The translations under genes and the position numbers were made by a program. The notes under the pieces were generated by a model, which made no database searches, was not told where the DNA came from, and saw only the letters and a program-made list of their open reading frames with translations. A DNA stretch of 64,000 nt, from contig NC_068938.1 in the NCBI RefSeq assembly GCF_016801865.2, positions 196,262,429-196,326,428 of the forward strand, given 5' to 3'. Below are positions 36,341 through 48,614 of this stretch, piece by piece (within the stretch, counting starts at the first letter, position 1; each line of letters opens with the position of its first letter). This DNA is from Culex pipiens pallens. Its lineage: Eukaryota > Arthropoda > Insecta > Diptera > Culicidae.

Positions 36341-38250
36341 AGCCGCACGAAATACGATAGTTTTAATTAGTTGGAGGTCTCTCTTGTTTCCCTAACTGTT
36401 TCTTGTGTTCTTACCGTGTTTTTTCGCTGATGGAATGAGAAGATGTTCGGCGATGTTGTGGGTGGAAATGTTTACTTACTAGGAAAGGATTTGTACTTGT
36501 TTGAAACTACAGGATTGCAGAATATCAAAAACAAATTATCTCTATTGATTACATTTATTTAATAAAACCTTTCGTTTATATCTGTATGGTTTTCTGAACT
36601 ATACTATGCATGAAAAACAATACAAAAAAAGTTTTTCTACGGTTAACGATAACATCAGGTGGTTCTGTTTCCATTCAAACATTCTCAAAAGTGAAATTTA
36701 AGTCTCTTCTTAAGCTTTAAATCTTTATCCTGAAAAGTCTTTAGAAATCATAAAAAAATAAAAACTTGAATTTTATGTTTGGAATTGAAAATACTGTTTT
36801 CAAAGTTGATTAAAATTTTGCTCTTTTCAATTTTGTTATAACTAATATTTAAATTTAAATGGAACATTTATTTTATTTTGTTTATTTTTTTAGTTTCAAT
36901 TTATAATGTATAAATTGATACACGGAAAAAAATATGATCATAACTAAAAATTTAAATCTAAAAAAAGTGCTTTATTTTTATTATTTTTTGGTATGAGAAC
37001 AACATCTGGAGCAACATTTGAAAAGGGCGCATAAGCATTTTGACAGCTAGAACTATTTCAAAAATTCTGGGACAACAGGTAACTATTTCATAAAACCTGT
37101 AGCGTTAGAAGGTAGGTGGGAAGGCCAGCTATTGTTTACCACTTCGACTATTGTGAAAAAGGTACCTGTTGTATCGGATTTTTCAATATAATTCCAGCTG
37201 CCAAAATGCTCATCCGCCCTTTTCTTGTGTTGCTCCAGATATGTCATCTTTCCAAAAAAATCCTGAGAGGGTAAAAAATCTTTAACAAAGCTATAATTAA
37301 AAAAACACATTTTTTTAATTAAAGAAAGGAAATTTGGATAAAAATAAACGGAAAAAGAAAATGTGGATTGGAACACCGTATTCAAATTTTAGACGATTTA
37401 GAAAACTCTTTAAAAAAAATTGAGAAATAATGGTCCCATTATAAACATTAAAAATTTATCATTTGTAAAATTTTGTAAAAAAATCTTATAAAAAAGAAAA
37501 TTTGGATAATGAAAAAGGGGGAAAAAAAAGAAATTTGTATAAGGCACCGTATTCTAGCTTCAACCATTTTAGAAAAATCTTTTAAAATAAAACATTTGCG
37601 GAATTTTGGAATCAAAAATTACAATTCAAAAAGTCGTAATATTGAATATTTTGCCCAATTGAAATGTTAGTATTGATTTCAATATTTTCAAAATGTTTTT
37701 GTCCAAGAGAGCAGAAATTAAATCACACTGAGAAAATCTAATTTTCCCTGTTTTTTTTTATTTTTGGCATGGCCAAATCACAGCAACCAAAAGCTGTGTC
37801 AACAAAAAAAAAAAAAAAAACAAAATGTTGAGAAATTGTTTAGCTCTTCGAAAATATTTGTGCATCAATATTTCACTTCAAAGTATTAAATTACAGTTAT
37901 CAATGTACTTTTAAACTGGAAATTGGATTATACATTTAAATTTCAATTCAATTCAATTTTATTAGAAAATAATTTCATATTTCTCATAACCTAATAGAGT
38001 TCGGGAATTCCTTTCAACTATGATTTGTTCATTTTGATGTAATTGGATATTTTGACAATAAATTTGACAAGGGAAGAAAAAATTGAAAAAGCACCTTCAA
38101 GATGATTTTGCATTTAAAATGAGGCAACAATTAGTCTTACTTTTTTTTATTTTCAAAAATAGCCTACCTTCCAAAAAATATAACTATGTTAAAGAGATTT
38201 TGCTTTTTCTAGAATTTCCATAAAAGTAAACCCAAATATGCATTAAAAAA
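36341..38250. other. AT-rich non-coding DNA with degraded foldbacks
   Basis: A small imperfect inverted repeat spans about 37005-37245 (CATCTGGAGCAACA and TGTTGCTCCAGATATG; CATTTTGACAGCT and AGCTGCCAAAATG). 37600-37900 has phrases of the GAGCA foldback centre (GTCGTAATATTGAATATTTT) and is an old relative. No gene. Confidence 0.55.
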
Positions 38251-39292
38251 GAGCAGTTCTCTACGGAATCGGTCTTTTTTCTTAAATTTTAATTTTTGTA
38301 TTTTTTAATCCGGCTGAAATTTTTTTGGTGGTTTCGGTATGCCCAAAAAAGCCATTTTGCATCATTAGTATTACGCCCTTTTGATATGTAAGTCCTGATT
38401 TAAAATTTTTGAAAATATATTTTCGAAAAGATCGGAAAATTTCACGAATGTTTCAAGTTTTAACATTGTAAATCGGACCATTAGTTGCTGAGATATGGAC
38501 ATTAGAAAATGGTGGGTTGTTTGAGTGAGACTTAGAAAACATCAATTTTCTTGTTTTTAAACCATTGAGTGGCAATATCTCAGCACCTAAGGGTCGTATT
38601 AACAAAGTCCGAAAAAGCAAAATATAGAGAAATTTCTTAGCTTTATAAAAATATTTTTTTCAAAAGTGGGCAAACATGGGCACTATTTTTAAAATATCAA
38701 TAACTGCGACTATTTTGAAAAAAAAAAAAATACATAAAAATGGATATAACTTGAAATCGGAGCACTTTATCAAATTCACTAAAGTACTTTTTGATTGCAA
38801 ATTCGATTTTAAAACGAAAAATGAAATTGAAAAAAAATTGCGACCAATATTTCGATTTTTTGAAAAAAATTGCATTGATTCAAAAAATCATAACTCGGTC
38901 AAAGATTTTTTGCCCATTCTGCAAATTTCTGAAAAGTTGGCATTTGATGTCTTCTAAAACATATCAAAAAATAAAAAAAATAAAAATAGTGTTTTTTTGC
39001 AAATCAAGTTGCACAATCACCATTTTTTTTACCGTGTATCATTTTTTTCAGTGTAGTCCATATCCATACCTACAACTTTGCCAAAGACACAAAATCGATC
39101 AAAAAATTCCTCAAAAGATACAGATTTTTGAATTTTCACATGTCATTTTTGTATGGACAGCTGCCAAATTTGTATGGAAAATTATATGGACAAACTTATG
39201 ATGCAAAAGGCATACCGAAAGCACCAAAAAAGTTTCAGCCGGATTAAAAAATACAGAAAAAATTGAATGACCGAAATCTCAGAGAATTGCTT
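38251..39292. mobile_element. Deleted foldback element (GAGCAGTTCTC family)
   Basis: Termini GAGCAGTTCTCTACGGAATC and GAGAATTGCTT. The left arm has lost most of its outer part and joins directly to the centre near 38370, so only about 1.04 kb remains. A-rich flanks make any duplication uninformative. Confidence 0.82.
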
Positions 39293-40436
39293 AAAAGAAA
39301 AAATTAAGCAAACATAAAAAAGTGTGTTTTGGAAATCTATTTTACGTGACTAAAAAGTGATTTAAAAAATAAGTCATTTATTCATTTTTCGAGTACCATA
39401 AAACGGAGTGACTTTGATAGGTTTGAGATTTTTTCGTAACATGAAAAATAGAAAAATCTGCATGAAATGCTTCGAGAACTTAAAATTGATTGTTTTGTTG
39501 TTATGATTCTAAAATATTCAAAATAATGTCTAAAGGATCATGATGTTTCATTTTTCAACATTGAAAATTAGACCATTAGTTTCTGAAATATTTACATTAC
39601 AAAATTGTATTTTTCTCTTATTTGCTCCTGGAAATTTTATTGGAAATTTAATGAACTTTTCGAAGAAAATATTTTTAGAAATGGACATTGGACACTATTT
39701 TAAAAACTCGGAAAACAAAATTACAAAAAAAAAAAATGAAAAAATATGGATTTTGGAAACCGTTATCGGGAGTAACATTGGGTCTGGGGGAGACATTTCT
39801 GCATTTTTGTATGACCCAATTTCACCCCCTGACCAAATGTCTCCCCTGATGACGGTACTTTTGTGAAAAAATGTTGATTTCGTCAATGACACCGTCGATC
39901 AGAAAATTCCTTCTAAAGTTATTTTTTTTCGAATATTTACTTACCATTGTTAGATGAACAGCTGCAAAATTGTATGGAGACTTGCATGGGTGAACCAATG
40001 GCACAAATAAGATTTTTTGTTAATAGGAAAGGTCGCCACAAAGTTTGAGCCACATAAAAAATTACAAAAAAAAAAAAAAATGGTAGAAATCGACCAATTT
40101 TCATAGAGAATTGATCAACTTTAAAAAATGTGGGACATTTAATTTTATGGGATCTTTTTCTATTTTTCAGAGTCTATTGATGATCTTCAGAGTAGAGCAG
40201 GCAATAAAAAAAATTGGATGTATATCATACCCGCAAGTTATCTCGGTCTCAAAAAATTTTAATAAAAAAATGAAAAGAGTGGTTTATCCACATTGGTGCA
40301 AATTTTAGTGTTAAAACAAGATTTGTGAACAATAGCGAAATTTTCTGTTCCTTCGGATGAAAATATCATTCTAATTTAAAAGTTGTGTCTTTTCCTTAGA
40401 AAATAGAACATTTAGATGATACCATCACGTTAACTT
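39293..40436. other. Non-coding DNA
   Basis: Includes an A16 run near 40065. Phrases such as ATTGAAAATTAGACCATTAG near 39560 suggest old repeat. No gene. Confidence 0.5.
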
Positions 40437-42646
40437 CACGTTGTCTTCTGTCTGAACTGTAAAAAAGTCCCCAAAAATCCTTTTAGGTGAACTTCATCCC
40501 AATTTTCTTACGACGTTACGACAAAGTCGGGCGCAACGCTGCTTCTGGAATGGAAGCAACGATCAAGATGCTCCGTTTTTATTATTAATTTCAGGGATGA
40601 ATTACAAAGGAAACGATTCGAGTGCTAACGAAATGTTCCGATTGCATGGCCAGCACAAATATCGCTTTGCAGACAGTGACATTCCATGGTCCACGTGACG
40701 TGTTTTGTTCGCTTCTCGAATTTCGCGTGACACGTGTCAATTGGTCGTTCGTTTGGCTAACTTATTGAAGAGAGAACAAAATGAGCATGGTAGCTTAATT
40801 TATCGGCTATATAAAATTAGGAGGAAATGTTTGAGGTTATGTTTTGTTTCTGGAAAGTTTACTACACCCCTGAACTCCCGCTTGATAAACTTCAGGTCAG
40901 CGAGCAGCAGCAAGCAATCGGAAAAAGCTGATTGGAAGTTCCAGTTTCCAGAGCGTTGCGAGGGAGAAATCGAAACCAGAACATCCGGTCGTCTGTTGTT
41001 CAGCTTGAAACTCGAAGCCTGGTTGAAGGTAGTAAAGTCAACCTTGTTCAATCTGATAAGAGCGGGTTTGGTTGCGTTCCTTTTTGTTTCCTCTGGCGGC
41101 CTCGGAAATGACTTCGACTTCGATGACGACAACGATTTTTGCCCTACAACTAGGCTGTTAGTTCCATGCTAGGTCAGGTGCTTGCCTCTGGTGATATCGA
41201 TTTGTAGTGTGTGGCAGTGAGTTACAGATTGGAAGCATTTCACTGCAGATTTAATCCACTTTTTGAAGCCTTTTTCAAATCTTTTCCCTTGAATCTCTTA
41301 GAAAATTAAAGTAGTAGACAAATCCTGCGTACAACCAGAGAAATCCTGCATGCAACATTGCATGCAATTACAGCATCATTCTTCCCGAACGAACAGCAAA
41401 CAGAGTCACTATTTTAGGCCAAAAAACGATGCGTTTTCGATGAAGGCGGGACGGGACGGAGTTGTTTATGTGCGAACAGGTTTTCGATTTTCCATGACTA
41501 TGACGGTGTATGTGTGTGAGTGTGTATGTGTGGCGGAGAACGTTGAAGTTTTCGCTTCCAGGGCATAGAAAGCACGACGTTACGAAAATCGGTGACGTGT
41601 GCCACCTCCCAACCCTCTCTTGTTCATGATGGGTTTAAGGGGGTGGGGAGGGATGGAGTGTTTTGACTTGATTTATTGGTGCATAAAGAAGGAGGTGGTA
41701 ATTTTTCCTGATATCTGGAGCTCAAGCTTGATTGGAATGACGACGACGTTGACGGAGGGCAATGAATGGAATGGAAAGGCAGTGTTGCGTTACAAATTTG
41801 GGGAAAGTTTTGAGGTAAGGAATAAGTTAATTGATATTTCTTGATTGATTAGGGAGGTCATCAAAGGGCTAAATTGACGAAATATTAAATAAATTGTAAA
41901 CAGGATAAAAAATAACCGAGGATTTCTTTCCAACTTGAAAAAGATGGTACAAAAAGTTCAATTTAATATAAAAAAAAACTCACAACTTAAGAATCCCGAC
42001 CGATCCCCTGCCGACTGATGCGATAATTGAGATTGTCGGATAATTTATTAATTTGATTTCAACGCGCGTCCTGAGAAGCTCTCAAGGGGCAAAAAAATCC
42101 TACAAGATTTATCCTTTTTCCCACTTGTGGGAAAGGCTAGACCACGATCAACATGCTCATATGTTATACGGGGAAGACTAATAGTATGAGTGGGAGTGGG
42201 GAAGAAAAATCGGGAAAATCCCCAAATTGGACGCCAACACGTCTGTGGGAAATGTGAGGAAAAGCCTCACCGCTTATAGCGATGAAACGATGGACAAGGA
42301 ATTGCTCTTAATGAAACCACTTTTGCTTCTTCTTCCCCTTCTTATCTCTGGGGTTATTTGGGATTCTCGTGAAGTGTTGGCACAGTTTGGGTGATTTGTT
42401 TGGCTCCTGTGAGTGGATCACGTGGATAATGATATGCTCATAAATTAGGATGAAGCTACGATTGAATAATATCACCGGTGGGCGATGATTGGAAATTCAT
42501 TTGTGTGGCATAATCCAATATTTACAAAGCTCTACCTTCTGAAAAATTGATTTAATCTCGCTTGAACACTTCTCGAGTTGAAAGAGTCTGTGGCAGAGTT
42601 TATTGATTCATAATCCAATCAATTTCACAATGCTCTCAAATAGACT
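40437..42646. other. Largest single-copy-looking block
   Basis: This stretch is less AT-rich and has no detectable repeats apart from a GT-rich microsatellite near 41511-41533. It contains a 155-codon plus frame (40705-41172) with an acidic FDFDDDND segment near its end. No signal peptide, domain or splice context supports it, and an antisense 110-codon frame overlaps. A donor-like TTTTGAG|GTAAGG lies at about 41814. It may be regulatory or intronic DNA of the plus-strand gene suggested upstream. Confidence 0.45.
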
Positions 42647-42717
42647 TTAACCTACCTACGGTATTGAGGTCCTTTTCGACCCTTTTGAAAATTGAAATTG
42701 CCATAACTTTTGCTATA

Positions 42718-43840
42718 GGGGAAGGTGGGGCAAGACGACCATATGGGGCAAGAGGAACAATCGCTCGTACGGCCGTAATTTTTACAATTTTGATTATTTC
42801 CAGTATGAGGAAATGTTGCTAGCAATGCAATTAGCTGATTCTACTACCACATAACCGCCAAAACGACGTAAACGCCACGGAGCATAAGATTTAATGAAGT
42901 TTTTTTTTACAAACCTTTTTTTTATAATATTTGGAATGTACAAAATAAGACTTTGGGTTCGTTTTAAGGCTCATTTTATCAAAATGCATTTTTTCCTAGA
43001 TCAGTAGTGTCCCTACCAATGACTTGCACCTATTATAAAGTATGATTTTACTTTTGGTTATATTTGTTGAGAGCTTTTAAAAAAAATTGTTCATGTCCCG
43101 CCCGTGTGGATCAATCGGACCGCGCACTGGACTCACAATCCAGAGGTCGCCGGTTCGAATCCCGCGGCGGGCGCTCTAAAATTCTTTGTGTAAATATGGG
43201 TATTCGGCGCCGTCGCTCCGTGCCATACTTTCATACACTTAGGAGCCCAGGGCGGCGAAGTCCTTGTAGATAAAAGGAAGACACTAGTGGTTGGTACTAG
43301 CAATGGTGGCCGACAGCTATAAAGTCAACTTCGTTTTTTTTTTGTTCAGGTGGGGCAAGTGTACCATATGGATTTTTAGTATGGAAAAAAATACGAATTG
43401 CTGCAAAAACATATTTTATTGGGAAATAAATACATAAACGTACTTAATAACTGATAAACAATTGTTTAAAAAAATGTCCATACAAAGTATAGCGATATTA
43501 TGAAAATTTCCTTTTTTTCATCTAAATAATAAACTTTTTCGTAAAAACGATCAAATTTTTAGTAAAATAATATTCTTTAATCTAAAAATGAAAGACACGT
43601 TTCAAATACATCCTAATCTGATGTATCTAAGTGATAACAGTTCAATTGTCAGCAAATTAACATGTTTTTTCATGCATTGTTCCTCTTGCCCCAACGGGTT
43701 GTTCGTCTTGCCCCACTAGTTGAGTAGAACATACGGAAAATAAAAAAAATTAAAATCATTTTTTTGCATTAAAAAACAGGATTTTTTGAAAACTTGTTCT
43801 ATCAATTTCCTTAGCTTGTTACACTTGCCCCACTTTCCCC
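42718..43840. mobile_element. TA-flanked element, GGGGAAGGTGGGGCAAG TIR
   Basis: The ends are GGGGAAGGTGGGGCAAGACG and, inverted, GGGGAAAGTGGGGCAAGTGT, with TA at 42716-42717 and 43841-43842. The GGGGCAAG motif recurs inside (42747, 43352, inverted near 43685-43715). It is a diverged relative of 15829-18937 and carries a SINE at 43094-43341. Non-coding. Confidence 0.8.
43094..43341 (+). mobile_element. tRNA-derived SINE inside the TA element
   Basis: The 5' portion folds like a tRNA: an acceptor-like CCCGCC/GGCGGG pair, A box TGGATCAATCG (43107-43117), anticodon arm CTGGA-CTCACAA-TCCAG (anticodon CAC, valine-like), and B box GGTTCGAATCC (43152-43162). An unrelated body and a T-rich end follow. 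TTGTTCA repeats on each side (43087-43093, 43342-43348) are the target duplication. A functional tRNA gene is unlikely, given the attached body and T-arm mismatch. Confidence 0.82.
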
Positions 43841-43972
43841 TATGCATGCTAAAGACTTGAAATTTTCTGACATTAGGTTTATAGTATAAATACACATTTT
43901 ACAAAACAAATAAACCTCGAACGACCCCTAGGGGAGCGTCCATAACAAAAGTTACTTTAAAGGAATTGGGGT

Positions 43973-44989
43973 TAGAGGGTGACGATTCTCGAGATTTTCA
44001 ATTTCCCGGGAATCGAGAGTTGAATTTTGCAATTTCCCGGGAATTCCCGGGACCCGGGAGTTTTTTTTAACTATGCCAATAGTGCCAATCATTTATAAAG
44101 AAAAGTTATTAATGTGTTTCTTTTCAATGAATTTAGATACAATTAATTTATACTTATTCAATAAAACGTTAATTACTAACCTCGTTATTTTCGGGAACTG
44201 TCTACCTTTAATTTTTTTCTGAATCTGCAAATACAAGATCGCTTCTTTTTTTGGACTCATAATTGTAGTTTAAAATGTTTACGAATCTTAATTCGTACTA
44301 AGTGATTTTTCAAAAGTTGCACAAACTTGTTTATAGATTTTTGTGATGTAAAAAAAAAGCTTATATATAATTTCCCAGTATCGGGATTTTTGCAATATGA
44401 TAAATAATGACTCAAAACAACAATTTGAAATTGTTTTTTTTTTCCTTTTTAGTCAACTGTAAATATTAATTGACGAAATAGTTTTTTGGAAAATTCGAAT
44501 GTTCAAATGTGGTGGATCTTAACTTTATAAAGATTGCCAGAGTTTTTTTGATTAAAAATGAGGTTGATGCGAAACACAAAACAACTTATTAACATCGAAA
44601 AAGAAAAAAAACTAGATTAAGAGGATTGCTATGCTCGAGAGAGGATATGTAAATTATACTTATCTTGAAAAGGATTTTCCTCTTTGAAATAATAATTAGA
44701 AACAATAATTGCTTAGTATGCTTAAGTTAAAATTTAAGCTTTCTGAATAAAAAGATTAGAGATGCATTGGGTTATTCAAACTTGAACACCGAATATTAAA
44801 TTTAACATCCAATGACAAAAACAATTTCGAATTGGTTGATTAGCTGATTAGTTTATATAATTTTGCTTCGATATTCATAAGCTTAAAATTTCCCGGGAGT
44901 CTCGACCAAATTTCCCGGGAATCGAGAGGTCCAAAAATGGTCGATTTCCTGGGAAATTTTTCCCGGGAATTCTCGCTCGTCACCCTCTA
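43973..44989. mobile_element. hAT-like non-autonomous element, TAGAGGGTGACGA TIR
   Basis: Termini TAGAGGGTGACGA and TCGTCACCCTCTA with identical 8-bp duplications ATTGGGGT (43965-43972, 44990-44997), inserted in an arm of the giant foldback. Removing it restores a continuous arm. Subterminal motifs TTTCCCGGGAATCGAGAG repeat in both orientations. There is no transposase; the minus frame at 44883-45086 is repeat sequence. A right-end fragment of this family is at 50093-50205. Confidence 0.9.
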
Positions 44990-46429
44990 ATTGGGGTCCT
45001 TTTCGACCCCAAACTTTAAAAAATTGTAAAAAATCCAGTTTTTTACCAATTCTGGTTCTTGTTTTACATGTTTTACTGTTTTTCACGTATATGTGATATC
45101 AATACTCTCATGATACTTGAAATTGATTCATAAAACTTACTTAAAACACAAAAAAAACAATTGTCAGGACCACTTTGGAGTGTTAGTGGCCACCTGGAAC
45201 CGGTTCCCGGGTATCCGATAAACAGCCAACTCTTGATTTTTTTTGTTGAAAACCCATAATGTTGCATATCAAACTTCATGAAATTTAAAGATATGTCCAT
45301 CTTTTGTAATGCAGTTGTTCGCTGAGCCATCCTGGCCAATCTGGAACCGGTTACCGGTAGGTCACTTGGCCCTGATACTAATATTTGTGGTCAAAGTACA
45401 GTTAAATACCTGTTCAAAGTTGGAGTCTCAAAAAGGTCTTTTTACGGTTGTAGCCGATTCCCGGTGGCCACAGTACCCAAACCCGGTTTTCCAGGTCGAT
45501 TTCGGAAAGGGGACGTTCTAAGCTTTGTGATCATTTGTGATCAAAAGAACCGGAATCGGTCAAAAACTGGATTTTTGATGATTTTTTAAAGTTTGGGGTC
45601 GAAAAGTAACTTTTGTTATGGACGCTCTCCTAGGGGTCGTCCGAGGTTGTGTGAATTTATACTATGAATTTAATGTCAGAAAATTTCAAAGCTCTAACAT
45701 GTATATAGAGCAATTCCAGCTCAAATCAGGATTTTTTCTGGTACTTTTGTACCCGACCCTCTCCGATTTCAATGAAACTTTGTAGACATGTTATCCTAGG
45801 CCTATATAAGTCATTTTTGTGTATATGGAGCCAATAGTACTCGACAATAACATTTGAGAAGGGCGTAAGGTATTTAAATATTTTTGTATTTTGCAATTTA
45901 AAAATTACTGTATCTCGAAGCCGTTGCATCGTATCAAAAAGTGGTCAAAGACTAACTTGTAGGAAATTGGACGGGCTTTCTGATAAAAATACACTGAAAC
46001 AAAAATACACGCCACTTTTATGTCATTTTTCAATTTTTAAGTTTAAAAGTTAAATTTTAAGATGATGTCACGATTTTTTTTCGCTCAAAATTTTTGAGGA
46101 AATACCCTAAGATGTTACCAAAAGACTGATGAAAAATGCAATATGGTATGTCTCTCCTAAAAAATACAAAAATCATTTACTAAAACTGTTTTTTGAAAAG
46201 TGGTCTAAACGTCAAAATTTTTAAAAACCGGTGTTGAAATCGATTCCCCAGATAATTTTACATAAAAGTCTGCATATTGACCATTGTCCTATGTCATATC
46301 CTTGGGAAGATACAGCGGTTTTAAAAATAAAAACTAACTTAATCCACCTATGTGGTTGATGCCTTCCTCACTTTTTACCAACAATGGGTAATATGAGTGG
46401 TTTGGACACATATTTCAGCTATTTTTTTT

Positions 46430-48420
46430 AGGCCCAGAAAAATAAGTACACAGATATAACTTAAGTTGTCATAACTCGAGACAGGGTTGCCAGATCTTCA
46501 ATTATGTGGACTCGTTGGAAAAGTCTCTTGATTACCTAACCAACAATGTGTCGGATAATGGTTCCGGACATCGTTTACATGCATTTAAGTGAGATCCGGC
46601 TTCAAAAAAGTACATTAATATCACTTAAGTGGTCATAACTCGAGACAGGGTTGCCAGATCTTCAATTATGTAGACTCGTTGGAAAGGTCTCTTGATTACT
46701 TAACCAACGATGGGTCGGATGATGGATCCGGACATCGTTTACATACATTTAAGTGAGATCCGGTTTCAAAAAAGTACATAAATATCACTTAAGTGGTTAT
46801 AACTCGAGACAGGGTTGCCAGATCTTCAATTATGTGGACTCGTTGAAAAGGTCTCTTGATTACCTAACCAATGATGGGTCGGATGATGGATCCGGACATC
46901 GTTTACATGCATTTAAGTGAGATCCGGCTTCAAAAAAGTACATAAATATCACTTAAGTGGTAATAACTCGAGACAGGGTTGCCAGATCTTCAATTATGTA
47001 GACTTGTTGGAAAGGTCTCTCGATTACCTAACCAATGATGGGTCGAATGATGGATCCGGACATCGTTTACATGCATTTAAGTGAGATCCGGCTTCAAAAA
47101 AGTACATAAATATCACTTAAGTGGTCATAACTCGAGACAGGGTTGCCAGATCTTCAATTATGTAGACTTGTTGGAAAGGTCTCTCGATTACCTAACCAAT
47201 GATGGGTCGGATGATGGATCCGGACATCGTTTACATGCATTTAAGTGAGATCCGGCTTCAAAAAAGTACATAAATATCACTTAAGTGGTCATAACTCGAG
47301 ACAGGGTTGCCAGATCTTCAATTATGTAGACTCGTTGGAAAGGTCTCTTGATTACTTAACCAACGATGGGTCGGATGATGGATCCGGACATCGTTTACAT
47401 ACATTTAAGTGAGATCCGGTTTCAAAAAAGTACATAAATATCACTTAAGTGGTTATAAATCGAGACAGGGTTGCCAGATCTTCAATTATGTGGACTCGTT
47501 GAAAAGGTCTCTTGATTACCTAACCAATGATGGGTCGGATGATGGATCCGGACATCGTTTACATGCATTTAAGTGAGATCCGGCTTCAAAAAAGTACATA
47601 AATATCACTTAAGTGGTAATAACTCGAGACAGGGTTGCCAGATCTTCAATTATGTAGACTCGTTAGAAAGGTCTCTCGATTACCTAACCAATGATGGGTC
47701 GGATGATGGATCCGGACATCGTTTACATGCATTTAAGTGAGATCCGGCTTCAAAAAAGTACATAAATATCACTTAAGTGGTAATAACTCGAGACAGGGTT
47801 GCCAGATCTTCAATTATGTAGACTTGTTGGAAAGGTCTCTCGATTACCTAACCAATGATGGGTCGGATGATGGATCCGGACATCGTTTACATGCATTTAA
47901 GTGAGATCCGGCTTCAAAAAAGTACATAAATATCACTTAAGTGGTCATAACTCGAGACAGGGTTGCCAGATCTTCAATTATGTAGACTTGTTGGAAAGGT
48001 CTCTCGATTACCTAACCAATGATGGGTCGGATGATGGATCCGGACATCGTTTACATGCATTTAAGTGAGATCCGGCTTCAAAAAAGTACATAAATATCAC
48101 TTAAGTGGTCATAACTCGAGACAGGGTTGCCAGATCCTCGATGTTGTGGACTCTTGATTACCTATCCAACAAGGGGTCGGATGATCGTTCCGGACGTCGT
48201 TTACATACATTTAAGTGAGATCCGGCTTCAAAAAAGTACATAAATATCACTTAAGTGGTCATAACTCGAGACAGGGTTGCCAGATCTTCAATGTTGTGGA
48301 CTCGTTGGAAAGGTCTTTTGATTACCTAACCAACGATGGGTTGGATGATGGATCCGGACATCGTTTACATGCATATAATTGAGATCCGGATATATGTGAA
48401 AACACATTTTTATACATAAC
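46430..48420. repeat. 164-bp tandem satellite, about 12 units
   Basis: The landmark CTCGAGACAGGGTTGCC recurs at 46475, 46639, 46803, 46967, 47131, 47295, 47459 (one substitution), 47623, 47787, 47951, 48115 and 48265. Spacing is exactly 164 bp except the last interval of 150 bp. Units starting at 46639 and 47295 are identical, as are nearly all bases of the pair 46803/47459, so a 656-bp four-unit block was duplicated. Confidence 0.97.
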
Positions 48421-48549
48421 TTTTGAACTACTTATCGAAACTTCAAACAATTCAATAGCGATGTATGGGACCCTTAACCAAGTCGATTGCAACTGGTTCG
48501 ATCAAAATCGGTTCAGCCATTGCTGAGAAAACTTGGCAAGATTTTTGAA

Positions 48550-48614
48550 CACATACATACATACACACACACACACATACACACACACACACACACATAC
48601 ACACACACACACAG
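48550..48614. repeat. CA/CATA microsatellite
   Basis: Runs of ACAC and ATAC over about 65 bp between the satellite and the right end of the host element. Confidence 0.92.

Noticed and set aside
40705..41172. 155-codon plus-strand frame
   Set aside because: No recognisable domain, signal peptide or splice context, and an antisense 110-codon frame overlaps. Length alone is weak evidence in less AT-rich DNA.
43094..43170. Functional tRNA-Val(CAC) gene
   Set aside because: The tRNA-like part is fused to a SINE body, has a T-arm mismatch, and is flanked by a target duplication.
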